DNA of 64,000 nt, from assembly GCA_004369045.1 (NCBI GenBank), contig ML213507.1, forward strand, positions 385,334 through 449,333, written 5' to 3'. This document shows positions 23,264 through 34,678 of this stretch, in pieces; position 1 is the first letter of the stretch; every line of letters begins with the position of its first letter. Position numbers and translations under genes: made by a program. The notes under the pieces are model-generated. The model was not told where the DNA came from. It searched no databases and saw only the letters and a list, made by a program, of their open reading frames with translations. This stretch comes from Heliocybe sulcata. Its lineage: Eukaryota; Basidiomycota; Agaricomycetes; Gloeophyllales; Gloeophyllaceae.

Positions 23264-24116
23264 CCGGGGCGAAAAGCTCTGCAGGGTCCAGGGAATGCAG
23301 TGAACTGCACTCGTCTCGACAGGGCAGACACAGCCATGAGATTTTACGCAGAGTAGGACGGCGACTAGTGAGGCTATGCGGAATGAATATATGTCCGAAC
23401 TGCCCGTAGCGCATACCAGTCTGTAAGAGGAGGCGTAGCTGAGGTACTTCTGCGACTGCGATCCGTCCTACGCTGACGTGAAGGGAGATTCTACGCAGAC
23501 GGCTGGACTTGACGGTGAGCAGAAAAGAATATGTGTCTGGCATTACGCAACTGTAGGTCGGGCATCTAAAGGGGAAGTCGGTGGTCCCGGACCCGAGTTC
23601 CTTGGTTCCGTGGGTCCAGCCAGGGTATATATAACCATGCAGTACAACCTCGCCACAGGGTGGCGGAACTGTGGCCTAGCACTCCTTACCGGTCTGGGGA
23701 AATGCATGAACCAGCAGTAAACCAGGTCGTTCGGTCGCGGGCCAAAGCAAACGAGAGCGGAAGTTGGAATGCAGGCCGGGCTTGAACAGGCTATCCTATT
23801 GCGTACGCCAGGTATTCCGTAGCGGAGAGAGAGTGAAAAGCTTTTCGAAAGGATAGGGCAGAAAGAGTGACTGGTAAAAACAGGCTGATAATGTCGCGAC
23901 GACAAGTAAGACAGAAAGCCACATCCTCGCCTACATCGGCGAAACAGGGACAAACAAGACACGAAACTTGAGCTTGCCACATCCACGTCCTGACAACTCT
24001 GCCTCTGCCTCCTATAGTTGAAGGACTTCATTCAATCAAGCTTGCTCCCGACGGAGCTACAACCAAAGGAAGGCGCGTAATCCTACATTATTAGTATCAT
24101 ATCATATCTGTTAGAG
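23264..24116. other. Gene-less stretch
   Basis: A TATATATA run at about 23625 and several short frames, none with a recognisable motif. No gene supported. Confidence 0.45.
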
Positions 24117-24647
24117 TCATGCGGGACTGCCGCTCGGTTCCTCCTGAATACGGATCTGTTTAGCTATCGAACTGGCGGAGCTACACGCTGTACCAACCTT
24201 GCGCAGCTCATTAAGTTTACCCTTCCTCGCGAGATACGCAGCCCCCGAGTCCGCCCATACCTGATAGTCCGTCACCTTCAAATCTTCGTCAAAGTCCAGC
24301 GTATACGTGAATGTCTCCTTCCACATCTCCTTTGTGCTCGTCCATGTGAAATCTGCGTTCCCCTTGACGGACACCTTCATCACCTCTGTATCCACTACCC
24401 ATTCGGAGAACTTCATGTTCTCGTATGTCAGGTGCTCCTGGAGGAGCCCAAAGTACTGCTCGACGTTCTTCAAACCCGTGAAGGGTCTTCCGAGGAAGGG
24501 AGCTAGACATTGTTCGCCATGCTCGACCGCGGTGACCTGGTGGCTTGTGCTAAAATGGGAGAGGAGTGTTCCGAGGTCCTTCTTCTGCGAAAAATCGTCG
24601 CAAAGGGCTTCCGCAGCCTTCTGTAGCTGGGCTCTCGTTGGCGCCAT
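24117..24647 (-). CDS. SnoaL/NTF2-like fold protein, 176 residues
   Basis: Single-exon frame from MAPTRAQLQKAAEALCDDF. Length and pattern fit the SnoaL-like/NTF2-like superfamily: an N-terminal helix, HFSTSHQVTAVEHG, FLGRPFTGLKNVEQYFGLLQ, then alternating strands including VKGNADFTWTSTKEMWKETF, TYTLDFDEDLKVTDYQVWAD and a C-terminal helix. The fold makes a cone-shaped pocket used by small ligand-binding proteins and by some isomerases or cyclases. No catalytic residues can be assigned here. Similar short proteins are common in fungi and mostly uncharacterised. No signal peptide, so cytosolic. It sits alone between gene-less stretches. Confidence 0.75.
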   Translation of the reverse strand: MAPTRAQLQKAAEALCDDFSQKKDLGTLLSHFSTSHQVTAVEHGEQCLAPFLGRPFTGLKNVEQYFGLLQEHLTYENMKFSEWVVDTEVMKVSVKGNADFTWTSTKEMWKETFTYTLDFDEDLKVTDYQVWADSGAAYLARKGKLNELRKVGTACSSASSIAKQIRIQEEPSGSPA

Positions 24648-25286
24648 GGTTGCTTTTGGTGGAGGCTGATGTGGTTTCTGAAGTGTGGTTCTTGCAAGCC
24701 CCGCTGTATGAAGTCATCGCAGCGGCTCCTTCGGCCGCCCGCACGAACTAGATCACTTCGATACATTCGCTAAGGTCGCGCTACTGGAATGATGCAGATA
24801 TGAAGACTTGAGGTTCTTCACTAGTCTCAACGAGACTTGATATCGAAGTCAATAACTAGTCTCATGCGGCAAAATACCCCGTCATAAGTACTTTGCCTCT
24901 GAATATGGCAAAGCTCCTACCCGATCCACGCTCTAACCCCACAGATCAGACTATCCACATTCGCTGTCTTTCTCAAATCCAAAATTATTACCTACCTCAA
25001 TGTTAAGACTGTTCTCTATCTTTTATTCTCTGTTGTCTATGATTTAGTTCCGAGGTCGCGTACCGAACCCTGCCACAATTAAACACATGGCTGATCGAGT
25101 CCCACGCGAGAAAGCGGTGCAGCCCTGACCTCGAGGCGCGCTATTTACGTACATACGACAATCCGCTTAACCTGTGCTTGCATTCCTTCATTTCTCCTCC
25201 AGCTCCGTTTCCTACCATCGCTTGAAACCACGCCAGTCCTCTCCCTTCCCTTCCCCCTGTCATCCTCGCCAGTCTTCCTGCTCTCC
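24648..25286. other. Divergent intergenic stretch
   Basis: Holds the promoters of the SnoaL-like gene (minus) and the membrane-protein gene (plus). No gene of its own. Pyrimidine-rich from about 25170 to 25286, as is common just upstream of fungal start codons. Confidence 0.5.
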
Positions 25287-26216
25287 ATGGCGTCCCAGTA
25301 CAGCCCCGACCGCGCTTACTACTATCCTAGGGGTACGAGCGTTTCTGCCAGGTAGGCGTAAGCGGACTATCTGGCCCCCATTGCTGACCAGCAACACAGG
25401 AGCTTTGATGCAGTAGTCGATAGGACCCTAAGTCGATCTGTTGGCTATGAACGGCAGTTAAAGGAGTTCGAGGTGCGGATCTCGTTTGGCTCCTTGCTTT
25501 GCGGCTGACAATGACCCTTACATCCAGTCCAAGCTTTCGGAGAATTTTAGTAATTATAGAGCAGTTGAGGGACTACTCCAAGAAGCTTTAACAATATTGA
25601 AAGTGAGTTTTCCCCATATTTAATCCATAAGAGTCAAGAGCGGCAGATTCTCGTGTTCTTCGGAGTGTAGCTGTCCGCCTAGGCGGTCCAGCAGCTTACT
25701 CGGCAGTGGCGCTCGACCCTTGACTGCGTTCCCCGTGAACTAACTAGCTGACTTCCTGCTCTAGCGAAATTCCGAAAGAGCCAAGCACGCAGAGACTCGT
25801 TACGTTCCTCGGATGGAGGACCAGCTCACAGAATCCGAAGATATCCTCGCAGAACTCCTGGACGGCCTACCCAAGACACGCCAGCACGTAAAGCAGATCC
25901 GCCAGGTCTACGACTCGGGCCGGAAAAAGGTCAGCACCCCGCTTCCCATGCCCGACGCCAACTCTGACAGTCTCTCCCAATCCAGGCGCAGCTCCTCGTC
26001 GCCGACCTCGAATGGCTGAACCTCGACTGGTACGACCGCTGGCGTAAGATCATCTTCACCTCCTCCGCGCCCGTCTCCTGGCGCTGGAAGGCGCTCATGC
26101 GCCTGCTGTTCGCCCTGTTCTTCGTCACGTTCGCCTGGGTCGCATGGATCGCGCTCAAGGGCGCGTACAGGGCGCACCGGCACCGTCTCGTCTGGGGCGA
26201 ACGGGTCCTTTCATAA
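25287..26216 (+). CDS. Uncharacterised small protein with coiled coil and C-terminal membrane segment
   Basis: Start MASQYSPDRAYYYPRG at 25287. Exon 1 ends at 25351 in phase 2 and splices to SFDAVVDRTLSRSVGYERQ. Later exons give SKLSENFSNYRAVEGLLQE, then from about 25765 SERAKHAETRYVPRMEDQL and KTRQHVKQIRQVYDSGRKK, then after another intron AQLLVADLEWLNLDWYDRW. Next come a short basic stretch (WRWKALMR) and one hydrophobic segment (LLFALFFVTFAWVAWIAL), ending with the basic tail RAHRHRLVWGERVLS. The amphipathic helices followed by one C-terminal membrane anchor suggest a tail-anchored-type protein with the coiled coil facing the cytosol. I do not recognise the family. The intron near 25602-25764 is long for this window and could hide a small exon. 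Confidence 0.7.
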
Positions 26217-29200
26217 TTTCTAGGTTGCTTGGCAGGCACTCCTCCGACTTCACAGGCGTGGCTCTTCAGTTCCACTTGCCCGAATCCATCCATCCATAGT
26301 ACATACTCCCCTCTCCCCTCCCCCTCACTCATGCATGGACTGGCATCGCTCCTATTTTTGGTCGCAGTGTAATATTATCGCATAATGCTTATTGGACTCT
26401 TGTACATCTGTAATGACGATTCCCGATTACGTTTCTCTTGTCATGCATAGATACGGATAATAGATGACAGATTGGACCAGTGGGAGTGCGCTTGTCACGG
26501 AGACATGGTTGTAAGTATCACATGGAGCACTGGATCACCATGTATGGCTGGGAAAACGATACGAGACACAACCTGGACAGCTCTCCATGGAGGCTAAGAG
26601 CCACTCGACGCTTTCAAACCGGGATATCCGGCATGAGCCAAGGAGGGGATGCTGAGGAATAGAGGGAGCTCCGACCGCCTAAGCTGAACGGGTGCGAAGA
26701 TTTACCGTAGCACGCTCATCCAGGGATAGCTGCGCACCAGAATAAAGCCGACGCTGGGACTCACACGAGAGACATCCTTATTATGGACACCGGACGTCCG
26801 AGATGATGCCGACATTCGTCGGTGGGTCCGATCTGTGACTTTTATACAACGAGGATGGGAACGCCGACGAAGGTGGATCTGATTGATAGTTACCGCCCGG
26901 CGTTTAGAGCTGAATTTGGGAGGCGAGGCTGATGCGTCCGTGCCCTCATCGTATGGACCAGTTTCGGGAAGTGCAACTCGACGTGACAAAGGGCGTTAGA
27001 GAGATTTGGAATAGCAGCTGACAGCTCGATACCGCCCGTTCCAGATTTCGCGACAACATTGGCGCCAGAGAGGATGGATCTGATGGTCGAACCGTTGCTC
27101 GCAAGAAAGGGGTCGAGGTGAACGGGATCCGAGCGGCGGCGCAAAGGTTGCTGTATACACGCGGATGGGCCATTGACGACAGGCCCCCCCGGATAGCGGT
27201 ACACTGTCAACTTCCGGAGGGTCACCGCATCGCAAAAGGCAGATTCTGTGAATGAGAGCGGACAGATGAGAGACCAAGCAGTAGAGGAGAATACGCCTTA
27301 GGAGGCAGCGAATGGCATGCTTCCACGCCCAGGATGATTCCGTGGGTACAAGGTGCAGGCGCTGAGGACGGGACAAAGAACCAATCTCGAGAGTCCGCCA
27401 ATAATGCAAACGTTTATCGGTACGGCTGACGTACGAGGGGAAGCCTGCAGATATTGGCCTGGGTATCGACATCGGCATAGCATTCTGATCATGCCAAAAG
27501 ATCCATGAAACCACGCGCGCACATGTGTGGCCGTGATGAATCCGGTTCGTATAGGCGCCTAGGTGGATGTTTTAGTAATGCCCTCAGCTCCGACGATGCA
27601 GTCTGGGAACCTCACACGCGGATTCATTCATGGTATGCAGAGCTCTCGATAAAGAAACCATGTGGGAATGGGCCATAGCATGCGGAACGTGCCTTCATGG
27701 GATGGACAATGGTCGTGAACATTGAATGTGAGGAGCTTTCCGTGGTCCGAGGGTTGGACATTCGAGGGAGAACAGAGTGGCAATAGCCTGGTCAATCGGA
27801 CATGCCAGAGCACGTGAAGCAGGGGTGGTGCGTGCGTGAGTTCACGTACATAATCCAACATGTGCATGTCGAACATGAGGCTTTTTGTAGGTCCAGGTGC
27901 GAGATGCGGAGTCACCCAGCACAGCCACACAATCATGAGAGGAAGCTGACGTGTTTCTGATCGTTTCCGGTGTCTCAAGAATCACCAGACGCTCGTATTA
28001 GTTTACCGATGATTGAGGCGGTGGGGGAAGATCGACGTCTAGTCTGACCGCCCTCTGAGAGCAGGGGCGACCCGAAGGTGAGGCAGCCCACAGAAGCAAC
28101 GTCCACCGAACCGTCTGTATCTTCCCTGACTCTTTTTGCAGTTAGACAAGTGTATGCTTCAAGCTAGGTGAGCAGCTTTCAGTGAGAGCTAGCCAGACGG
28201 CCGTGTGCCATTGTCGGTGATCTAGAGACATACGAGATGAGAGATATCCTGGCTCAGAGGAAAGCAAAGACATTGGTGAGCCATAGCGGGCAGCTGCTTC
28301 TCTGAGAGTCTAGCTTAACCACTGAAATGGTCAGCCTGACACTGAGGCTACGAGAGCGGCGTTGAGCGCAGCTTGAACGTTTGAACGCGCGAACGATTCG
28401 ACAATACAGAGCACGTTCCCACGCATTCTCGGCATTGCGGACGCTTCGTTCTCCATAACTGCAAGTAAAACTCGCTCCCTTTGGCGCAACTTTGATGCTT
28501 TTTGCTGCATATCTACCGGAGTACTAGTCTAGTGCACGAGGCGTTGCGAGCTGCACCGTCTGTGGCAATGTACACTATTCAGTACTCGATTTCACGCCCG
28601 GAGGCTTGAAGGCTACACTTGAATCCGACTCCGTCTCTGTCCTCGCTGCTGCCGGAGACTCGATCATATCCCTTGTATCGCGTATATTTTATCAAGCAAC
28701 GTCCCTGACACGCCGGTGACGAGGCCAGAGTAATTATACTCACCGACGGACCTGGTGTTACCCTCCTTAGGGTCTTTCACCATACGTGCAAGATAGTTCC
28801 GAGGAGAAAATGCGAGATAGCGCTCGCAATTGGGTTCCGATCGGTCATCCTTTCCCCTCCGGCTGCGCGAGGTGGTGCGACGGTCGCAGGTTTTAGACCG
28901 CCGTAAGGAGCCTCGTAACCGGCGCTTATTTGTTTCGCATGCCAATAGACGCCAATAAGCGTGTGGTTCTCATGATACATCGATAGGCGCCTCCTCTTGC
29001 GAGAATTCGGTGAACTGTCGACGGTAACTCTTGTCCTGAGCGCTAATCCGCCTTCTTGTTCTGACCGCACGTCGAGTCCCTTTATGAGATAAAGGTTTAG
29101 CGCCCGGGGATGTGTAGCCATGTGTTGCCCCAAATTCGCACTTCGCTGAGGTCGAGGCTGGACTAAGATTCGCGTTCATTAACACGAGCTTGAGCGCGAC

Positions 29201-29620
29201 ATGGGATAGGAAATGGGGTATTAGTCAAGGTGGGTGACCTTCTTTGCCTCCGCAAGTTACAACCACTGATATATCTGCCTGTTAGGCCGGCGCCACTCTG
29301 TGATTGGGTGTAAACATGTCGCGTAGTCTGGGTTTGATATGTCAGACTGAGATGGGAGGGTGCGAAGACGGCGCAAACAACAGATCTCCTTATTCTCTTT
29401 GTTGAAGCGCCTGACGATGTTCAATCCCGAAACATCATGTCGGCTGGGCTGTGTAATCTCCCAGACCGCTTTTAGCGCTTTGTGGGTCCAAAGAACCTCG
29501 CAAGTCCATATCGACGGAACTCTGTTGAGAACAAAAGCTTGCCTTCGCTCCCGATCTTTAAATGGCCATGTTCATCTCTGCACGTCCTAACTCTGCACCT
29601 TGCCCCATATTTGTTGCATT
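26217..29620. other. Gene-less stretch, about 3.4 kb
   Basis: The longest run without a gene. Overlapping minus-strand frames at 26702-27514 and others at 27628-27978 and 28664-29185 share bases in different frames and show no domain. Composition is not strikingly skewed. It may hold a decayed mobile element or a non-coding transcript, but nothing in the sequence shows either. Confidence 0.4.
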
Positions 29621-31446
29621 ATGTCTCTGCCGCTCAATATCGAAGTACAGGCTCCCCGTACAAAACCGGATCCTCTTGGAGGATGGTTTGACTACGACGT
29701 CGCGTGCGCTCAGTAAGTCGTTCAGTTGCTTGTGCTAAACCAGTGCATACTTATGCTGAATGACCAGGGATGGAGAACATGACCTTGAAGGAGCTTTCTA
29801 TGCTGATCCTGCCACCTGGAACCCATGTTCCGATCCGGCGGTGTCTTCCCGACGACGGTCATCAATACTTTTTGACATCCAGGACGGCTGCGTCCCGGCA
29901 GCGGAGGCGTCTTCAACTTCAGAAGATGTATCCATGCCCCTCAATTTCCCGATCCACAGGCCCGTAAGTACTGCTGTCCTTGTTCGCAACAATGCTTTGG
30001 AATAACTGACGTGCGCGGTAGAATATCTACCATAGCATATCAGCCGACCACAGAGTTTCACCTTTCTCTTCCTATACCCCTTCTCCTGAGGCTATGGAGG
30101 CAACGCTCTCGTCCTTAAACTCTCCTCTTCTACTCGACGATGATTTGGAGATAAGCTCTTCAGCAACGCATTCAGACTTGGAGGATGTCATCGAGTATCA
30201 CAGCACGATAAATTATGATGAAGATTATGGAGTCGCTGCATTCCTGCAAGATTGCTCCGACATGGAAGCCGACTCTTTGGCATCTCTCTCCCCGATTACC
30301 CCGCTTCCCTCATACGAAAGTCCGGTCCGCCCCCTCTGCTGCACCCAACCATCGTACGGCGTATCCCCTGTCGGCTCTGAATCTCGACTATCACCTATGC
30401 CCGTGTCACATCCATGCCCACCATCGACCAGCCTGAGGAGTTCATTCGCAGATGTGCTGTCGTGTCCTTCCCCCTTTACGTTCACGGTGGTCGCGCCTCC
30501 GTCTCCTCCCCCTCTATCGCCTACTCCCTCGTATGCTCCTCTGCGATCCCCATGCGATGGTCCTCCGTCCCCCCATTCCCCAGGCATATCTCGCGAGGCC
30601 TCTCCGCTAAGCGCCTTGTCATCTCTGGCCTCAAGTCCGCTATCCTCTCCGATGCTTCCGGTGACGGGCTTACCGTCAGACCTGTTCAGCCATGGACCAG
30701 ATAGCCAATCATCTATTCCGGGATTCGTACGCCATCAGACAGATTTTTGCTCGTATGCAGACGAAGGGCACTCAGCGTCCCGTACACAGCCTCTGCGAAG
30801 GTCCAAGCGCGGAGTGAGCGGTGGACAGCAGTCTCAGAAAGTACCTGTGCGCTTCATGGCGGAGGAGGCTTGTCCATCATCGCCTTCTCCTATGCCATTG
30901 TCCTCCGAACCAGACGAGGAAGAGGACGCGTCTTCCAGTGACGCGTACGGGACCGACTATGAAGAATCGTCAGATGATGATTACGTCGGTTCCAGAGCAA
31001 AAGCGAAGACGACGAAGTTCGGGCGAGGACGCTCTACGCTTTCACTGCCTCCTGCTTCTCGTGGAAGCCGAAGGAAGGCAGGGAGCAAGGCTGCGTACCA
31101 CTGCTATGTATGCGACGTAAATATCACTCGCGCATATGATTTGAAGCGTCACAACGCCTCCGAAGGGCACATCAGGAATGCTGTCGCAGCAGGCATATCC
31201 GTCAAGAGCAACAAGTTATCATGCGAATATTGCGGCAAGGAACTGTCTCGGGGAGACGCTCTGAAGCGCCATTGGGACAATCCGAGGGTGTGCCTCACTT
31301 CCTCTCAGGTACTGGCACAAGCGATGGTGAGCCAAGAGGAAAAGAAGGATGCGAAGGAGCGAGCGAACACGAAGCCTCGTATGAAACGGAAGGAAATGGA
31401 GGAGGAGGAGGGCGGAAGGAGCAGCAAGCGCCTGAAGCGCAAGTGA
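29621..31446 (+). CDS. Paired zinc-finger protein 3, probable transcription factor
   Basis: Model: exons 29621-29712, 29768-29963 and 30022-31446 (1,713 bases, 570 residues), intron phases 2 and 0 as in genes 1 and 4. It starts MSLPLNIEVQAPRTKPDP. The long middle is Ser/Pro-rich and acidic, with LRRSKRGVSGG and an acidic DEEEDASSSDAYGTDYEES run. C-terminal fingers: CYVCDVNITRAYDLKRHNASEGH, with five residues between the histidines, and CEYCGKELSRGDALKRHWDN...C, closed by cysteine. It ends in a basic tail (SSKRLKRK). The reading frame within exon 3 has a later ATG at 30094, but the first two exons are well supported by splice sites and by phase. Likely nuclear, DNA-binding. Targets unknown. 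Confidence 0.85.
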
Positions 31447-34400
31447 CCCATTCCGTTCTTACTGGACGCTCTGGATCTTGTGCTTGGATTTATTTCGATC
31501 TATCATTGTGTAGCCATAGAACGTACCATTACTGTATCTACGCCTGACTCTCTTGGTTGCTTGTACTAGTATCCTGCTGGTAATGTCTGTGGCTTTCCTC
31601 TATACTACTATTTCTGTTTACATGGGATCCTCGTAGACCGTAATTCAACTAGAACTTCTACGCGACGTTGTAGTCCGACTGCTAGACCAGAACATCACAA
31701 ATTCTGAGATTAGCTCTCCAAGTATGCATGTCCGGCTCCTTACAGTCGACAACCTTGCGATAACTTGGCTCCCTGAATGTGTCTGGCTCAACAAGCGTTG
31801 GATGAGTAGACGGTGGTTGACGCTAGCCTTACACGAGCCAAATAATCGGGAGATATCTCACAAACGTTCTCAACACCAAAGCCTTGTCATTGAAATGACC
31901 GAGGGCCCCGACTCCGCGCTCGTTGCCACGAGCGTGCTGCTAAGGAGCATAAGAAACGTCCAACAGATCTAGCGCTTATAATCGCATCCATTCTGAGATA
32001 GGAGATCCTGGTGGTTAGCACCGATCCGAAACCCAAAGTAAACAATAGCAAACGCCTTCTAGTTCTATCTTGGGGTACGAGTTTGCTCGGGCACAATGGC
32101 GTTTTTCGCTCCTTGAAACGAGATGCCCATCGGAGCACCGGCCAAATGGTCGCAGGGGAAAGTAGCTGTCAGCAGACGACGGCACAGAAAGGGATAGACG
32201 GCAGCCACCGATTGTGTTGTCAGCTATCATCGATGGTACCAATGAAAGAATGAATGGGCTTGGAAACCGAGGGCGGCGAACGGCAAGCCACTAGCCTTCC
32301 ACGGATGACAGAGGCTAAAGGCCCAGCACGCGACGGCGGATTTGTAGGTCCATGTGTAGACAAGTTACTTTCTCTCTCAAATTCGGCATGCCGCCCATTG
32401 ATTGGGAGGCGGCAATGGGAGGCGGCATCAGAAGATAGAAGCCAAAATTCGAGGGTCCAGACTGAAGTGAGCTTGCACCGCTTGTCTTATGAGGGCGCCC
32501 ACGTTAAGCGTCAGCCGACGCCTTGTTCTCTGCCGCCGCCATCCCGACCAAGGCACCAGCACCATGTGGCGCCACCGTCGTTCCGTAGATCCACAGCGCC
32601 GGGGACCTACGGGAACATAGCCACCACGTTATCATTTATCTGTCCGCCGGTCGGTCTCTTGTGATTGTCCCGGTCCGGCAAGCACTGTGAGAGTCGCCAT
32701 AGACGCCGGAGGATAATTGATTGAGCGGATCGTCCTCGAGGCGGACACTGCATAATTACTCAGAAAGAGAAAGGCTCAAAGTTTTTGCATGCAAGATCCT
32801 GCGCTCGTCAGTCTCCACTCCATGGCGTGAAAGGGCTTCCACTTGGCTCCAATCGCGACGACGTCTCTGGGCGTCTATATCCAGGGACCTTCCCGCGACG
32901 GGAAAGTTAAAAGTCACCTAATCTTTACTTCTGTGTGTGAAGAGAGGGATGCAGTCCATGATGCATGATGTTCCGCTTCTAGGCTTCTCGCTGGAAGGCT
33001 GTGGGTCGCTTATGGAAAAACGCATCCACCTGAGAGGGCTGATAGGGTTGGTGGGGCTATAGGATCCACCATCAGGGTGAGTCCGGCGGTTCTCAGGTGG
33101 TGAAGCCTGCGTGAGGAAAGTACTGGAGGGCATCCGAGATGAGGGAGGTCGAGCGCTGAGGCCTGAGGATGCAAGGCGCTATCATAGTATCAAAGAAAAC
33201 ACAAGGCAGGCACCAGCGTAAGCGACGAGAAAACACCAATGTGCGCATGTAATGTTGGGCATGATAGACGCGCGTCGGCTTGCAAGGATGTCGATGAATC
33301 CTGAATTTGACATGACCGCGTTATGGGCGTCTAACGCGGCACCTCCAATGCTCCGAATGGTAAGCGTGACGACTGCGGGCGGCCTGAGCTCAGCAGCAAG
33401 CATAGCTGACCACGAGGCCCACAGAGAGGGAAGTTCGAAGCGGAGAAAGCAGGTCGACGTTGAACGAATAATTATTTTGAACACCAACGTCGAGTGCGGC
33501 TATCGCCGTGTCCGTGGGAAATAATAATGGTCATATCGATACTGTGCCACCTCTCGCGAATTCAACCTGCACGAAATAATTGCTACCTCATCCTCGCTTG
33601 AGAACATAGAAGCTCGTACTGACCTTGCTGTGGAGGGACATCAGCTGCTGAGATAGCGAGCATAGAGGAGTGGACTTTGCGGCAGCAATGATACGGCTTG
33701 CTCACTTTGTGAAGATCTCTTCAGGGCGACCTCGGGAGCTCCTCTGGATTTTCTTTTTGCAGTACCCTCCAGATATCTCCAGAGACTCATATCGGCGTCG
33801 AACTTGGCAAGCAGCGAGACCACACAGCTCCAGAGCAACGACTTCGTCTTCGGCCGGAGCTTATTACATTGCTTCGTTTTCTATCGAAAATAGTACCGCA
33901 CCGCCCTGGACGAGGCATCTCCGCAAATATGGTATAGCATTCAAGTGCGTAGGCCTGAATGACGCCTCACCGCCGACCGAACAAGATGCTCCGTTGGCCT
34001 ACCCTGGTCGCCGTTAGCCCTGCACCCTGGGCGCTTGCTGTACTGCACGCGACTTCTTACGATGCATCGATGGCGTTCTAGGGAGTCGGCGTATGAGCTT
34101 CCCCCCGATACATCTTTTGTTTCAATGGGAAGTCTGATCTCTTCTGGGCGCTATTGCACGGCCCGACCACCAGCACATGGTGCCCTTGCTACTCGAGAGC
34201 CTCTAATGAAGTCTAACCCTTGCGATCGTCATTATGCGAAAGTCCAGGCCGTACAGGATCATGATATCGATGCAATGACCATCTGCAGGGTCGCAGGCGC
34301 GCACGGGTCGTTTAATCAAGGTTAGCGCCCGTTATCTACGCTGTTAGCCGAGGGTCACTGATATGTGTAACATTGTGTGTCCATTGGCCGGATACAACGT

Positions 34401-34616
34401 TGGTGTTCGGTACACCTCCGCCGTCCGCTAAATTCCGTAACAGCGTGCAGTGCTTCCTTACCTTTTGTTGCTGTGAAGAGTGTACTCACAAACTTTTAAC
34501 CGCTGCATGGGCCGTATCGTGATGTTTGGCTCGATCAGAGGACGCCCACAGATCCTCACAAAGGACATTATCGGTAACTTCGCCTGGGAACAAGGGCGGC
34601 ATTGCTGTACACGACC
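31447..34616. other. Gene-less stretch, about 3.2 kb
   Basis: No supportable gene. A minus-strand frame at 33182-33487 has a hydrophobic, serine-poor composition (LPSLWASWSAMLAAE; CFLVAYAGACLVFSLIL) that could be a fragment of a multi-pass membrane protein, but flanking sequence gives no continuation. The right end holds the promoter of zinc-finger gene 4. Confidence 0.4.
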
Positions 34617-34624
34617 TATATAAG
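34617..34624 (+). promoter_or_regulatory. TATA box of zinc-finger gene 4
   Basis: TATATAAG, about 60 bases upstream of the ATG at 34679. Confidence 0.65.
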
Positions 34625-34678
34625 ATACCCTGCAGGCTTGCACATAATCCATCACCACACCCCCACATTACCCGCACA

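Noticed and set aside
23543-24031. Minus-strand frame of 162 codons
   Set aside because: Cys/Arg/Ser-rich with no pattern of a folded protein. Likely a chance frame.
26702-27514. Cluster of minus-strand frames as a decayed gene
   Set aside because: No segment could be matched to a family, so decay of a real gene cannot be shown.
33182-33487. Hydrophobic minus-strand frame as a multi-pass membrane protein gene
   Set aside because: Single isolated segment without neighbouring exons. Noted only as a possible fragment.
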